Shown one piece after another: positions 23,367-33,078 of a DNA stretch of 58,301 bases. Within the stretch, counting starts at the first letter, position 1. Each line of letters opens with the position of its first letter. Origin of the DNA: JBOGEB01 sp050743125. Its GTDB lineage: Bacteria > Actinomycetota > Nitriliruptoria > Euzebyales > Egibacteraceae. The notes beneath the pieces are model-generated. The model worked only from the letters and a program-made list of their open reading frames with translations. It searched no databases and was not told where the DNA came from. The translations under genes were made by a program, and so were the position numbers. The DNA is taken from positions 1-58,301 of the forward strand of contig JBOGEB010000005.1 of the NCBI GenBank assembly GCA_050743125.1, in the 5' to 3' direction.

Positions 23367-26120
23367 CTACAGGCCCGTGTACGCCACCACGCCGCGGAGG
23401 ATCGCTTTGGAGGCGGCGCGGGCGGTGGCCGCCACTGCCGTGCCGGGCATGGCCTCACGGATCTGGCCGCACAGGTCGGCGGCCTGCTTGGTGTTGCGGA
23501 CGAAGTCACCGGCCGTCATTTGGGTCTCCCACAGCGCCTCGTCGAGGTCGGCGCCAGCGGCCCAGCGCCAGAGCACGTCGGCGAAGCCCGGGTCGGGCGG
23601 GCGGGTGAGGGGGATGCCGGCGGCCTCCTCGCGCGCGGTCACGTCGGCCCACAGGTCGATGATCGCATCGACGGCCCGGCGGACGGCGGCGGACGGCAGG
23701 TGCGGCTCGGGGGCGTCTCTCATCCGGGTCTCGTAGGTGAACACGCTCGCGACCGCGGCGAGCGCCCGCTCGTCGAGATCGTCGAGAATCCCGCGGCGCA
23801 GCGCCTCGGCGAGCACGAGGTCGGTCTCCGCGTAGAGCGTCGCCAGCCGGAGGCCGTGCTCGGTCGGGGCGGGGGTGCCGTCGAGGTAGCCGAGATCGGT
23901 GAGCACCCCGACGATCCGGTCGAACTGCCGCACGATCGACGACGTCCGCCGCCGCACGTCGCGCTCGAGGCGCTCGGTCTCGGCCCGGAGGTCGTCGTGA
24001 CGGCGCGCCCAGTCCTCCAACTCGGACAGGTCGGGGTCGCGGTGGACGGGATGGGCGCGGAGCACCGCACGGAGCTCGTCGATCCGCTCCCTTGTCCCGT
24101 CCTCGTCCCTCACCGGCCGTACCGCCTGTCCAGCCCTCGACGCGTCGACCCGGTGCAGGGCGCTCGCGACCGCCTTGCGGTAGGCGGGCTGGCGCGGTCC
24201 GCCCTCCTTCGGCAAGTCAACCCAGCCGACTGCCCTCGGGGGATCGTCGAACTCGCGCGGGCCCAGGCGCACGAGCCGCCGGTCGTCGGTCACCACTCCC
24301 GCCAGCGGCGTGCCGGTCCGCGACGACGTCCGCGAAACGACCGCCGCGAGGTGCCCCCGCCTCCCGGTCCCAGGCAGCCGCACGACGTCGCCGGGGCGAA
24401 GCTCCTCGACGGCCTCGGCGACGGCGTCGGCACGCCGCTGCCGGCGGTCGCGGGCACCGGCCGACTCCAGCCGGGACAGCTCGCGCCGGATCGCCCAGTA
24501 CTCGCCGAAATCACCATGCGAGGACACCAGCCGGCCGGCGTAGCCCTCCAGCGCGGTGCGGTTCCGGGCGATGCGCTGCGCCTCGGCCCCCACCTCGGCG
24601 TCGGCCTGGAACTGTGCGAACGAGCGGGCGAGCAGCGCCTCGGCCTCGGCGCGTCCGTGGCGGCGGAGCAGGTTGACCGCCATGTTGTAGGAGGGCGCGA
24701 AGCTCGACCGGAGCGGCTCCGTGCGCCGGCCGACGAGCGACGCGACCGTGCGGAAGTCGATGTCACGCTGGCAGACGACGACGGCGTGGCCGACCTCGTC
24801 GAGGCCCCGCCTGCCCGCGCGCCCGGTGAGCTGGGTGAGCTGGCCCGGGGTGAGCAGCTCATGGCGCTGGCCGCTCCACTTCTCCAGCCGCTCGATCACG
24901 ACCGTTCGGGCGGGCATGTTGATCCCGAGCGCGAGCGTCTCGGTCGCGAAGCAGACCTTCACCAGGCCACGGACGAACAGCTCCTCGACGGCCTGCTTGA
25001 ACACCGGCACCATCCCGGCGTGATGGGCGGCGATCCCCCGCTCGAGGGCAGCGGCCCACCAGCCGTAGCCGAGGACCTCCAGGTCGTCAGGCTCGAGGTC
25101 CTCGGTGCGCTCGTCGATGAGCTGGCGAATCAGGGCCTGCTCCTCGCCGGAGGTCAGCCGCACTCCGTCCCGGACGAGCTGGTTCACCGCGGCGTCGCAG
25201 CCGTCGCGGCTGAAGATGAAGGTGATCGCCGGCAACCACCCTCGCCGCTGCAGCTCCCGCACCAGGTCGGACCGCCGAGGCGGGCGCAGCCGCACGCCGC
25301 TCGACTGCCGCCGGCCGCTCCGCGAGATCCGGTTCGTCGTCCCCGCCTGGCGCTCCAACATCAGGACGTCGGGGTTGGGGACCCCGGCGCGGGCCTTGAG
25401 CGCAGCGTCCGCCGCCTGGGCGTCCGGCCTGCGCCCCGCCTCCCTCGCGCGGCGGAACACCGGGTAGATCCGATCGTTCACCGCGTAATGGTGCTCGAGC
25501 GGCACGGGCCGGTGCTCGGAGATCACCACGTCGCAGCCGTCACGCACCGCGCGCAGCCAGGCGCCGAACTCCTCGGCGTTCGACACCGTGGCGGACAGGC
25601 ACGCGAGCTGGACCGTGGCGGGGAGCTGGACGATGACCTCCTCCCACACCGCCCCGCGCTCCCGGTCGGCCAGGTAGTGGACCTCGTCGAGCACGACCGC
25701 GTGGAGGCCCCGCAGGGCCGGCGAGGCCTCGTAGAGCATGTTGCGGAGCACCTCGGTGGTCATGACGACCACGGACGCGTCACCGTTCACCACGTTGTCA
25801 CCGGTGAGCAGGCCGACCGAGTCGGGGCCGTACCGGGCCGTGAGATCGAAGAACTTCTGGTTGGACAACGCCTTGATCGGCGTGGTGTAGAAGCACCTTC
25901 CACCCTCGCGCAACGCCCGCCACACCGCGAACTCACCGACGACGGTCTTGCCTGCGCCGGTCGGCGCGGCGACGAGCGCCGAGCGGCCAGCGAGCAGCGC
26001 GGTGATCCCAGCAACCTGGAAGTCGTCGAGTGCGAACCCGTACCCGGCGGCGAAGGCGTCGAGAAGGGTGAGCGCAGCGCCTGAGCGCCCGACGGTAGGC
26101 GGGGATCCTGACAGCGTCAC
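23367..26120 (-). CDS. helY: Ski2/Mtr4-like DEAD/DEAH helicase
   Basis: 917 residues. RecA-like core motifs: Q-region ALDDFQVAGI, Walker A APTGAGKTVVGE, DEVH box VLDEVHYLADRERG, SATVSN, and the arginine-finger motif QLTGRAGRRG. The C-terminal region has the helical bundle seen in Ski2-like helicases. In mycobacteria helY lies beside tatC and pafBC, the same arrangement as here. It likely unwinds or remodels RNA; the exact role is unknown. GTG 26120 overlaps the tatC stop (GTGA), so translation is coupled. Confidence 0.9.
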   Translation of the reverse strand: MTLSGSPPTVGRSGAALTLLDAFAAGYGFALDDFQVAGITALLAGRSALVAAPTGAGKTVVGEFAVWRALREGGRCFYTTPIKALSNQKFFDLTARYGPDSVGLLTGDNVVNGDASVVVMTTEVLRNMLYEASPALRGLHAVVLDEVHYLADRERGAVWEEVIVQLPATVQLACLSATVSNAEEFGAWLRAVRDGCDVVISEHRPVPLEHHYAVNDRIYPVFRRAREAGRRPDAQAADAALKARAGVPNPDVLMLERQAGTTNRISRSGRRQSSGVRLRPPRRSDLVRELQRRGWLPAITFIFSRDGCDAAVNQLVRDGVRLTSGEEQALIRQLIDERTEDLEPDDLEVLGYGWWAAALERGIAAHHAGMVPVFKQAVEELFVRGLVKVCFATETLALGINMPARTVVIERLEKWSGQRHELLTPGQLTQLTGRAGRRGLDEVGHAVVVCQRDIDFRTVASLVGRRTEPLRSSFAPSYNMAVNLLRRHGRAEAEALLARSFAQFQADAEVGAEAQRIARNRTALEGYAGRLVSSHGDFGEYWAIRRELSRLESAGARDRRQRRADAVAEAVEELRPGDVVRLPGTGRRGHLAAVVSRTSSRTGTPLAGVVTDDRRLVRLGPREFDDPPRAVGWVDLPKEGGPRQPAYRKAVASALHRVDASRAGQAVRPVRDEDGTRERIDELRAVLRAHPVHRDPDLSELEDWARRHDDLRAETERLERDVRRRTSSIVRQFDRIVGVLTDLGYLDGTPAPTEHGLRLATLYAETDLVLAEALRRGILDDLDERALAAVASVFTYETRMRDAPEPHLPSAAVRRAVDAIIDLWADVTAREEAAGIPLTRPPDPGFADVLWRWAAGADLDEALWETQMTAGDFVRNTKQAADLCGQIREAMPGTAVAATARAASKAILRGVVAYTGL

Positions 26121-26929
26121 TCGGCCAGCGCAGGGTCCCGTTCCGCGCGGCGCCGCCTGCCGCGCTCGACGAGCCGGGCGAACATGATGTTGCCCTCGTA
26201 GAAGATCAAAAGGGGGACGGCGATCGCGAGGTTGGAGATCGGGTCTTGCTGCGGGGTGGCGACCGCGGAGATCACGAACGCGCAGAAGACCGCGTGCCGG
26301 CGGTACTTGCGCAGCCGCTCGGCCCCCAGTACCCCCATGAGCGTGAGCATCGCGACCGCGAGCGGGAACTGGAAGGCGAACCCGAAGGCGAGCATTGTCT
26401 TCAGGAGAAAGTCGACGTACCCCTCCAGGCTGATCACAAAGTTGAAGTCCGGCCCGGCGAAGTACAGGAGGAAGCGCAGGCCGGACGGGATGATCCCGTA
26501 CGCGAGCGCCCCGCCCAACGCGAACAGCAGCCCGGACAGGAAGATGAACGGCAGCGCGTAGCGCCGTTCGATCGGGCGTAGCCCAGGGGTCACGAACCGC
26601 CAGATCTGGTAACAGGTGATCGGCCCGCCGATCAACACCGCCATGATGGCAGCGGTCTTGAAGCTGACCAGGAACGGCTCGCTGATCCGGATGATCGACA
26701 GGCCGCACCCAGGGCGCTTGGGCCCCATCTGTTGGCAGTACGGCCGTTCGAGGAAGTCCAGGAGCCGGGTCCGCAGCAGGAATCCGACGACGAACCCGAC
26801 CGCGATCCCGACCGCAGACTTCACGATGCGCTGACGAAGCTCTTGGAGGTGCTCGAAGAGCGTCATCTCCCCGCCGCTGACGTACTCGTCGTCGCGAGGG
26901 CGCGGCGGCCGCTTCTCGGTCGCGGTCAT
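26117..26929 (-). CDS. tatC: Sec-independent protein translocase TatC
   Basis: Polytopic membrane receptor for twin-arginine signal peptides. 270 residues. The conserved N-terminus MTLFEHLQELRQRIVKS and six hydrophobic segments are visible, with the family loop FVTPGLRPIERRYALPF. The C-terminal tail is basic and cytosolic (ERGRRRRAERD). It follows tatA by 28 bp and overlaps helY by 4 bp, giving a tatA-tatC-helY unit on the minus strand. Confidence 0.95.
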   Translation of the reverse strand: MTATEKRPPRPRDDEYVSGGEMTLFEHLQELRQRIVKSAVGIAVGFVVGFLLRTRLLDFLERPYCQQMGPKRPGCGLSIIRISEPFLVSFKTAAIMAVLIGGPITCYQIWRFVTPGLRPIERRYALPFIFLSGLLFALGGALAYGIIPSGLRFLLYFAGPDFNFVISLEGYVDFLLKTMLAFGFAFQFPLAVAMLTLMGVLGAERLRKYRRHAVFCAFVISAVATPQQDPISNLAIAVPLLIFYEGNIMFARLVERGRRRRAERDPALAE

Positions 26930-26957
26930 AAGTCCCTCGGCGCGGTGCCCCTCCCGG

Positions 26958-27158
26958 CTACGGCTGGTCCGCCGGCGTGGACGTCGAGGCCTTGGCCTGT
27001 GACTTCTCGTCGTCCGCGTGGGCCTCGTCCATGCCCTTCTTGAAGTTCTTGATGCTCTTCCCGATCGAGCTGCCCAACTCAGGCAGCTTCTTCGCGCCGA
27101 AGAGCAGGACGAGGAGCAGGATCAGCCAGATCGGCTCGATACCACTGAGATGGGGCAT
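26958..27158 (-). CDS. tatA: Twin-arginine translocase subunit TatA
   Basis: 66 residues from ATG 27158, preceded by GAGGAGG. Single transmembrane helix (PIWLILLLVLLFGAKKLPEL) with the FGxxKLPEL hinge, then the amphipathic helix SIGKSIKNFKKGMDEA and an acidic/polar tail. It forms the TatC-recruited pore for folded proteins. A longer frame to 27200 lacks a comparable ribosome site. Confidence 0.93.
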   Translation of the reverse strand: MPHLSGIEPIWLILLLVLLFGAKKLPELGSSIGKSIKNFKKGMDEAHADDEKSQAKASTSTPADQP

Positions 27159-27222
27159 GGCGTCCTCCTCGTTGCGAGGATTCGAGAGCGTCAGCGGCAA
27201 GTCGACGCGCTGCGAGTGTATG

Positions 27223-27477
27223 TCAGCGCGACCTGCGCGGCTGTCGTTGTCGTGAGGCGGTGAGGCGTCCCGCCGACTCCGCCAGCGCCTCGAGCTCGGC
27301 CGTGGTCACCATCGTCCCCTGCCCCAACTCGTCCACGAGCGGCTGGATCCGCTCGGCGGTCGCGCGGACACGACCGGAAAGCCCGGAGACCGCCCGCCGC
27401 AGCTGGAGCCCCGCGACGAGCGTCCCGCCCACCGTCATCACCATGGCCGCGAGGGCGAGAACGACTACTGGTGTCAC
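27223..27477 (-). CDS. Small single-pass membrane protein
   Basis: 84 residues. One N-terminal transmembrane helix (VVVLALAAMVMTVGGTLVAGL) is followed by a helical cytosolic segment with heptad character and a basic tail (ASRQRQPRRSR). No family is recognised. It lies between tatA and the zinc-ribbon gene on the same strand within the Tat/Paf block. A hairpin (27499-27533) lies just upstream and may insulate it. Confidence 0.55.
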   Translation of the reverse strand: MTPVVVLALAAMVMTVGGTLVAGLQLRRAVSGLSGRVRATAERIQPLVDELGQGTMVTTAELEALAESAGRLTASRQRQPRRSR

Positions 27478-27498
27478 AAGCGCGGATCGTAGCTCCTC

Positions 27499-27533
27499 GT
27501 GGCCAGGGTCTCGCCCCCGAGGGCCCTGGCCAC
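27499..27533. terminator. Hairpin between the zinc-ribbon gene and the small membrane-protein gene
   Basis: Arms GTGGCCAGGG and CCCTGGCCAC are perfect inverses with a GC-rich loop. It lies 9 bp after the stop of the 27542-27910 gene (minus strand). There is no U-tract. The outer arms match those of palindrome P, so it may be a shortened P copy acting as a terminator. Confidence 0.45.
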
Positions 27534-27541
27534 CGGAGCCG

Positions 27542-27910
27542 TCAGCTGCAAGTGCCCGTGAGCGCGACCAGGTCGTCGAACCAGTCGTCGCGTTCCAGCA
27601 GCCCGTGAAAGTCGAGAAGGTCGTCGTGGGTGATGGGTGGTCTGTCGAAGCGCTCAGCGAGCGAGCGCGGCTTCGGCCGAGGCGCGGCCTCGAGGGGCGT
27701 GGCCTTGAGCGACAGCACGTGGACGCCCCCTGTGATCAACAGGCGGACAGCCCGGTCGTCGGCCGGCTTGCGGACCACCTGGAGGCAGGACGGGCAGGTG
27801 AATGCGTAGAACGACGCTCCGCGTCCGGACCGGTCCACCCGCAGTTCGATCTCCCCCGGCATGAGTCCGACCTCGCCGCATCCGGGACACGTGGCTTTGA
27901 TTGTGGTCAT
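27542..27910 (-). CDS. Zinc-ribbon protein
   Basis: 122 residues. Two CxxC pairs (C8/C11 and C39/C42, in TCPGCGEVGL and FTCPSC) form a probable zinc ribbon, followed by KPADDRAVRLLITGGV. A C-terminal acidic segment HDDLLDFHGLLERDDWFDDL follows. Proteins of this layout are widespread in actinomycetes without known function. It lies between pafC and the Tat genes on the same strand, with a gap of about 170 bp to pafC that probably holds its promoter. Confidence 0.7.
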   Translation of the reverse strand: MTTIKATCPGCGEVGLMPGEIELRVDRSGRGASFYAFTCPSCLQVVRKPADDRAVRLLITGGVHVLSLKATPLEAAPRPKPRSLAERFDRPPITHDDLLDFHGLLERDDWFDDLVALTGTCS

Positions 27911-28081
27911 TGCCTCCTACCGCCTGTTCTGTTGTTGTCGGGGCTGCATGCCCCGCGCCGTCGCTTGCCACACCGCAGTGGCCGATTCTTGCCAGTCCAG
28001 GAGAGCCATCACACAAGAAGACGCGCCAGAGCCTCGTTCGGGTATGCCCTCTGAGGGTGATTTCCACCCCATGCGTTGTGA

Positions 28082-29038
28082 CTAGTGCGTTTGGGCTTCG
28101 TATCGGCCGAGGGTTTCCCGGGCGAGCCGGGCGACCCGTGCTGTCAGTTCGGACGGCGCGACTACCTCCGCGTGCTCGCCGAGCCGCAGGAGCAGGCGCG
28201 CTATCCATTCGAGCTGCGAGGTGCGCACCGTGATACGTCGAATTTCTTGCGGCTGTTCTTCGACGCGCTCACAGACGACCCACTCCGCCACCCACCAGGC
28301 CGGGCGGCGAAGGTCGAGGACGACGGTCTCGTGCTCAGCGCTCGGCTCGTAGGCAGGCGACGCCCTCCGGCGCGGTCGATCCGCCGGGACGGGCTCGCCG
28401 GTAACCGTGACGGCGCGGACACGGTCGAGGCGGAAGTCTCGCGGCGCCCCCGCCAGCCGGCACCAGCCCTGCAGGTACCAGGCGCCGCGGAAGCCGGTGA
28501 GCGCCCACGGCTCGACGTCCCGCTCGGTCGTCTCGGCTTTCGACCCGGACCGGTAGACCACGTGGACGACCCGCCCCTGGGCGACCGCGGCGCGGAGCGC
28601 CGGCAGGTGCTCCTCGCCCGGGCCGGACAGGTCGATCGCAAGGGTCGGCGTGACCGAGCTTCCCAGCACCCGCTCGACCTTCGCCAACGCGCGCTGCAGC
28701 TCGGCGGACTGGCCAGGCCCGTGCACGCTCTCCAAGGCGCGCCCCGCGAGCAGCAGGGTCAGCGCCTCGCGGAGCGACAGTCGCAGTGGCCGGCGGAAGA
28801 AGTCAGCCATCCGTACGGTCACGCGGTCGCCGAAGATCGACACCTCGACGAGATCGCCCCCACCGTAGCCGGGGACCCCGCAGTAGCCGAGCACGTCGAG
28901 GTCGTCCGCCAGCTGCGCTCGAGTGGTCCCGAACCGGTCGGCGACCTCCCCGAGCTCCGCGCCTGGATGATCGAGGAGCCACGGCACCATGACGAGGATC
29001 CGCTCCAGCCGCGTGAGGGTGCGGGTGGGGCCGGTCAT
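28082..29038 (-). CDS. pafC: WYL-domain regulator PafC
   Basis: 318 residues. N-terminal winged-helix (LGEVADRFGTTRAQLADDLD), then a WYL domain with VVYRSGSKAETTERDVEPW and GAWYLQGWCRLAGAPRDFRLDR, and a C-terminal extension. With PafB it forms the PafBC activator of the RecA-independent DNA-damage response in mycobacteria; the WYL domain is thought to sense nucleic acid. ATG 29038 overlaps the pafB stop by 4 bp. The operon position next to tatA and helY supports the assignment. Confidence 0.9.
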   Translation of the reverse strand: MTGPTRTLTRLERILVMVPWLLDHPGAELGEVADRFGTTRAQLADDLDVLGYCGVPGYGGGDLVEVSIFGDRVTVRMADFFRRPLRLSLREALTLLLAGRALESVHGPGQSAELQRALAKVERVLGSSVTPTLAIDLSGPGEEHLPALRAAVAQGRVVHVVYRSGSKAETTERDVEPWALTGFRGAWYLQGWCRLAGAPRDFRLDRVRAVTVTGEPVPADRPRRRASPAYEPSAEHETVVLDLRRPAWWVAEWVVCERVEEQPQEIRRITVRTSQLEWIARLLLRLGEHAEVVAPSELTARVARLARETLGRYEAQTH

Positions 29039-30027
29039 GTGCAAGCCTCGCCCGCCAGCGGAGCCTGCCGGCCAGCCATCCGGGTCAGCCGCCTCACGAC
29101 CTCCGCGCGCAGCTCAGGGGGGCTGCGCACCTCGAGCTCCGGCCCGAACCCCAGCGCCCAGCCGACGAACTGCTCGGGATCCCCGACCGTCACGGTGAAC
29201 GCCGTCCACCCTGGGGGCGAACCCCCGGCGTCGGCCCCCTCTACACCGGCGCCGCGTGCCTGGCGGGCGACGAGCCACGCGACGTCGGGCGCGGCGAGGA
29301 CCCGGGCGGTCTCCGGTGCCCCCTCCGGCACGGCCGGGACGACGTCGTCGACGCCGATGTCGTCGGCTGGCGGGTCGAAGGCGCCGGGCTCGCCGACGAG
29401 CTTGACGGAACCGGCGATGCGGTCGAGCCGGAACGCGCGGCGGGCGTCTCGGTCGTGGTCATAGCCGACGAGGTACCAGCGCCCCCGCCGGTGCACCAGC
29501 GCGTGCGGGTCGACCGTCCGACGGGTGGGCGCTCGGCCCGGTGGCGCGTAGGTGAAGCGCGCAACCTGTCGGACAAGCTGCGCCTCCATGAGCGCGCTCC
29601 GGTGCGGCGCGTCGAGGGCGACCTCCACCGGGACCTCGCCGTGCGGGCGCGCCGCGTCCGGGTCTCCGGCGTCGACCGCGAGCTTGAGCAAGCCGGAGCC
29701 GGCCTCGTCGGTCAGGCCCGTGGCCCCGACCGCGATCGCGAGCGCCGCGAGCTCCGCGGGCTCCAGGCGCAGTTCGGGCAGGTCGTAGCGCAGGGGGTCG
29801 ATGTGGTAGCCGAGCCGGTCGTCAAGCCTGCCCAGCGGCACCGTCTCAACGGGCACCCCCATCTCGCGCAGGTCAGTTTTGTCCCGCTCGAACATCCGGC
29901 GAAACGTCTCGGGGTCGGGCTGGCCGTAACCCGCGACCCGCGTGCGGATCTCGGCGGCAGGCAGGGGCCGGCGGGTTTCGCGCAGAGCGATCACCAGATT
30001 GATGAGCCGCTCGAGTCGGTCGGTCAT
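29035..30027 (-). CDS. pafB: WYL-domain regulator PafB
   Basis: 330 residues from ATG 30027. N-terminal HTH (MTDRLERLINLVIALRETRR), WYL domain with ALVHRRGRWYLVGYDHDRDA and RAFRLDRI, and a C-terminal WCX-like extension. It is the heterodimer partner of PafC. In most actinobacteria pafB directly follows pafA; here pafA is 11 kb away and a divergent PBP gene occupies the upstream side. The 158 bp upstream must hold divergent promoters, since PBP transcription goes the other way. Confidence 0.9.
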   Translation of the reverse strand: MTDRLERLINLVIALRETRRPLPAAEIRTRVAGYGQPDPETFRRMFERDKTDLREMGVPVETVPLGRLDDRLGYHIDPLRYDLPELRLEPAELAALAIAVGATGLTDEAGSGLLKLAVDAGDPDAARPHGEVPVEVALDAPHRSALMEAQLVRQVARFTYAPPGRAPTRRTVDPHALVHRRGRWYLVGYDHDRDARRAFRLDRIAGSVKLVGEPGAFDPPADDIGVDDVVPAVPEGAPETARVLAAPDVAWLVARQARGAGVEGADAGGSPPGWTAFTVTVGDPEQFVGWALGFGPELEVRSPPELRAEVVRRLTRMAGRQAPLAGEACT

Positions 30028-30185
30028 GGTCTCACGGTGGAGCTGGTCCTGGCTGCTCGTACGGATGGCTCTCGCAGCGGGAGAATTCCCTGGGAATCGA
30101 GTCGGGGTGACTTCCCGGGCGGAACGCACATGTGAGAATAGAGTGAGCGCGGAATTTCGGGGGCGAAATCAGGCCAGGTTGGGGA

Positions 30186-32996
30186 GTGAGCGGACGCGAC
30201 GAACTCCAGACCGTCGCGCCGAAACCTCGGCGCAAGAGCAGCTCTTTCGCGCCCGGCAGCCCCAAGCCTGCCCGGCCGTTGGGGCGCCTGGCCGCCGAGG
30301 CGCGGGTAATCGCGGCGAAGGCGGCGGTCGCGGTCGCCGCACTGCTCGCCTGGACCCTCGCCGCGCTGCGCGAGCTCCGCGCCCGAGTCGAGGCTCAGAC
30401 CGCGTCATGGGCTCGGGCGGCCGGCCAGCGCGCCGCCGCCGCAGGCCGTGCTCTGGGTGCCGCCCGCGCGTGGCTGCGCCCGCGGGTCCGTGTGCTCCCT
30501 GCCCGCCTCCAGTGGAGCACGAGAACCGTGCGCGCCGAGGTGGTCCTGGGTGTCCACACGACGCGGGAGCGGCTCACCTCCGCGCGGGAGCGGCTCGCGC
30601 TGGCCGGCAATGCGCGAACCGTCGGTTTCCGGCTCACCGCGCCCCTCCAGCGGCTCGCCCCCGTGCGGCGGGCGCTTGACGATTGGGCGATCGCGGTGAA
30701 CGAGCGACTCGGCGGGGTGCCGCTGGGCGGTATGCCAGCGGTGGCCTTTGCCCCGCCGGCCGTGCGCTGGGGACACGTGCGGCTCTTCAAGGGCGCGACG
30801 ACCCCACCGGGGCGGCATCGGGCACCGAGTGCCCGGGCGTGGTCGCTCATCTGGCGGGCGACAGCGGTCACCGCTGGCGGGATCGCCGGAATGCTCGTCC
30901 TCGTGATGCTGGCGGCCTTGCTGCTGCCCATGGCGGGACGCAGCGCGGCCCGTTCGATGACGCTCGGAATCGCACCGGCCGAGCAGGCCGTGCTGTCCCA
31001 CCTCGCTCAGCGGTCCGTGGTCTTCGCCGGGGACGGCAGCGTGCTCGCCGTCGTCCATGACGAGGTCGACCGGAAAGTCGTCGGGCTCAGCTCGATCCCG
31101 AAGCAGGTGCAGCAGGCGGTCACCACTGCCGAGGACCGGAGGTTCTGGGAGCACCGCGGCTACGACCCGGACAGCATCGCCAGGGCGATCCTCGCGAACT
31201 TCCGCGCGGGGGAGATCGTCCAAGGCGGGTCGACGATCACCCAGCAGATCGCGAAGAGCGCCGTCGGCAGCGAGCAAACCTTCGACCGCAAGCTCAACGA
31301 GCTCGCCTATGCGGTCGCGCTGGAGCGCGTGTTCACGAAAGAGCAGCTACTCGAGCGCTACCTCAACCAGGTGTACTTCGGCTGGGGCGCCTACGGGATC
31401 GCCGCGGCGGCCGAGGAGTACTTCGGCGTGTTCGACCCGGGCCAGCTGCGGGTCGAGCAGGGCGCGCTGCTCGCCGGCATCATCCGCTCGCCAGGACGCC
31501 TCGACCCGCGCCGCCATCCGCAGGAGGCGCTCGAGCGGCGCAACCACGTGCTCCAGGACATGGCCGATCTCGGGTACCTCAAGCGGGCCCAGGCCGACTT
31601 CATCGTCCAGACCCCGCTCGGGGTGGTGCCTCCCCGCGTCAACACTCCGGTCGACCCGTACCTCGTCGAGGCCGTGAAGCAAGAGTTCCTGGACCACCCC
31701 GCCTTCGGGCCCGATCGTCAGGCTCGCTCCGCGCTGTTCTTCGGCGGAGGCTTGCGGATCGAGACCTCGATCGACCTGCGGCTCCAGCAGGCGGCGCGGG
31801 ACGTCGTGAGCCGGTACCTGCCGAACCCGAACGGCCCGACCGCGGCGATCGCCACGGTGGACCCACGCGACGGCCGGATCCTCGCGATCTACGGCGGGTC
31901 GGACTTCGATCAGGCGCAGTACAACCTCGCGACGCAGGGCCGCCGCCAGCCCGGATCGTCGTTCAAGCCCTTCGTCATGGCGACTGCCCTCTCACGGGGC
32001 TACCCGACGAGCTACCGGCTCGCCGGCAACAGCCCGTTGATCCTCCGGGGCTCGGGCTTGGCCGAGTGGTCCCGCCGGGGCGTGTCGAACTACGGTGGGG
32101 CCGACTACGGGCGCATCGACATGCGCACCGCGCTCGTGAAGAGCGTGAACACCGCGTTCGCGCAGCTCATCACGATCATCGGCACCGCCGGAGTGGTCGA
32201 GACCGCCCAGAGGATGGGCATCGACATCGACGAGGCGATGGGCGGCGTGCGCAACCCTGCGATCGCCCTCGGCGGCCTCCTGCACGGCGTCACCCCGCTC
32301 GAGATGGCCTCGGCCTTCTCCACCTTCGCGAACGGCGGCAGCCACGTCACGGCGTCGCTCATCAACAAGGTCACCGGCCCCGACGGCATCGTTGTCTACG
32401 AGCGCAAGCCCCAGCCCCAGCAGGCGCTGGCGCCCAGCGTCAACGCCACGGTGGTCGACGTGATGCAGCAAGCCGTCACCGAAGGCACCGGCACGAGGGC
32501 GCGGCTGAGCGCCTGGAATGCGGCTGGCAAGACCGGGACCACGAGTCGTAACGTGGACGCGTGGTTCGTCGGGTACGTCCCCGTCATGTCGACCGCGGTC
32601 TGGATGGGCTACCCACAGGGTCAGATCCCGATGCCGGGCCGCACCGGCGGATCGATTCCCGCCACGATCTGGCACGCGTTCATGAGCCGCGCGCTCGAAG
32701 GCGTCGCGCCGGTAGCGTTCCCCTCCACGGCGCCCGCACCGGGCGCGGTGGCCACCGGCGAGACGGTGACGGTCCCAAGCCTGGTCGGGATGAGCGACAC
32801 GGAGGCGCTTCGCGCGCTCGCCGACGCCAAGCTGATCGCCGTCTTCAAGCCCGTCTCCTCAAAGTCCCCCACCGGCACCGTCGTCAAGCAGCGCCCAAAG
32901 GCCGGCTCGACGGCGCAGGCCGGCGACCCCGTCCGGATCAACGTGTCCAAGGGCAAGGACAAGCACAAGGACAAGGGCAAGAAAGGCAACGGCTGA
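30186..32996 (+). CDS. Bifunctional class A penicillin-binding protein with PASTA domain
   Basis: 936 residues. An unusually long Ala/Arg-rich cytosolic N-terminus of about 220 residues comes before the transmembrane helix (AGMLVLVMLAALLLPMAG). Glycosyltransferase 51 motifs: TTAEDRRFWEHRGYD (catalytic Glu), GGSTITQQIAKS, and LNQVYFGWGAYG. Transpeptidase motifs: SSFK at 591-594 (catalytic Ser), SVN in VKSVNTAF, KTG at 782-784. A C-terminal PASTA domain (VPSLVGMSDTEALRAL) and a Lys-rich tail follow. It polymerises and crosslinks peptidoglycan outside the membrane. Start GTG 30186. Confidence 0.93.
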   Translation: MSGRDELQTVAPKPRRKSSSFAPGSPKPARPLGRLAAEARVIAAKAAVAVAALLAWTLAALRELRARVEAQTASWARAAGQRAAAAGRALGAARAWLRPRVRVLPARLQWSTRTVRAEVVLGVHTTRERLTSARERLALAGNARTVGFRLTAPLQRLAPVRRALDDWAIAVNERLGGVPLGGMPAVAFAPPAVRWGHVRLFKGATTPPGRHRAPSARAWSLIWRATAVTAGGIAGMLVLVMLAALLLPMAGRSAARSMTLGIAPAEQAVLSHLAQRSVVFAGDGSVLAVVHDEVDRKVVGLSSIPKQVQQAVTTAEDRRFWEHRGYDPDSIARAILANFRAGEIVQGGSTITQQIAKSAVGSEQTFDRKLNELAYAVALERVFTKEQLLERYLNQVYFGWGAYGIAAAAEEYFGVFDPGQLRVEQGALLAGIIRSPGRLDPRRHPQEALERRNHVLQDMADLGYLKRAQADFIVQTPLGVVPPRVNTPVDPYLVEAVKQEFLDHPAFGPDRQARSALFFGGGLRIETSIDLRLQQAARDVVSRYLPNPNGPTAAIATVDPRDGRILAIYGGSDFDQAQYNLATQGRRQPGSSFKPFVMATALSRGYPTSYRLAGNSPLILRGSGLAEWSRRGVSNYGGADYGRIDMRTALVKSVNTAFAQLITIIGTAGVVETAQRMGIDIDEAMGGVRNPAIALGGLLHGVTPLEMASAFSTFANGGSHVTASLINKVTGPDGIVVYERKPQPQQALAPSVNATVVDVMQQAVTEGTGTRARLSAWNAAGKTGTTSRNVDAWFVGYVPVMSTAVWMGYPQGQIPMPGRTGGSIPATIWHAFMSRALEGVAPVAFPSTAPAPGAVATGETVTVPSLVGMSDTEALRALADAKLIAVFKPVSSKSPTGTVVKQRPKAGSTAQAGDPVRINVSKGKDKHKDKGKKGNG

Positions 32997-33078
32997 CGTC
33001 CGGTAGCGACCCCTAGCCGAGGAGGGTGAGGACGGCGGCGCGGTAAGTGGTGGCCCGCACGGGAGTTCACCTGTCGAG

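Noticed and set aside
23043..26084. Plus-strand ORF of over 1000 codons opposite helY
   Set aside because: Antisense shadow of the helicase gene; Arg/Gly/Pro-rich composition and no recognisable domain.
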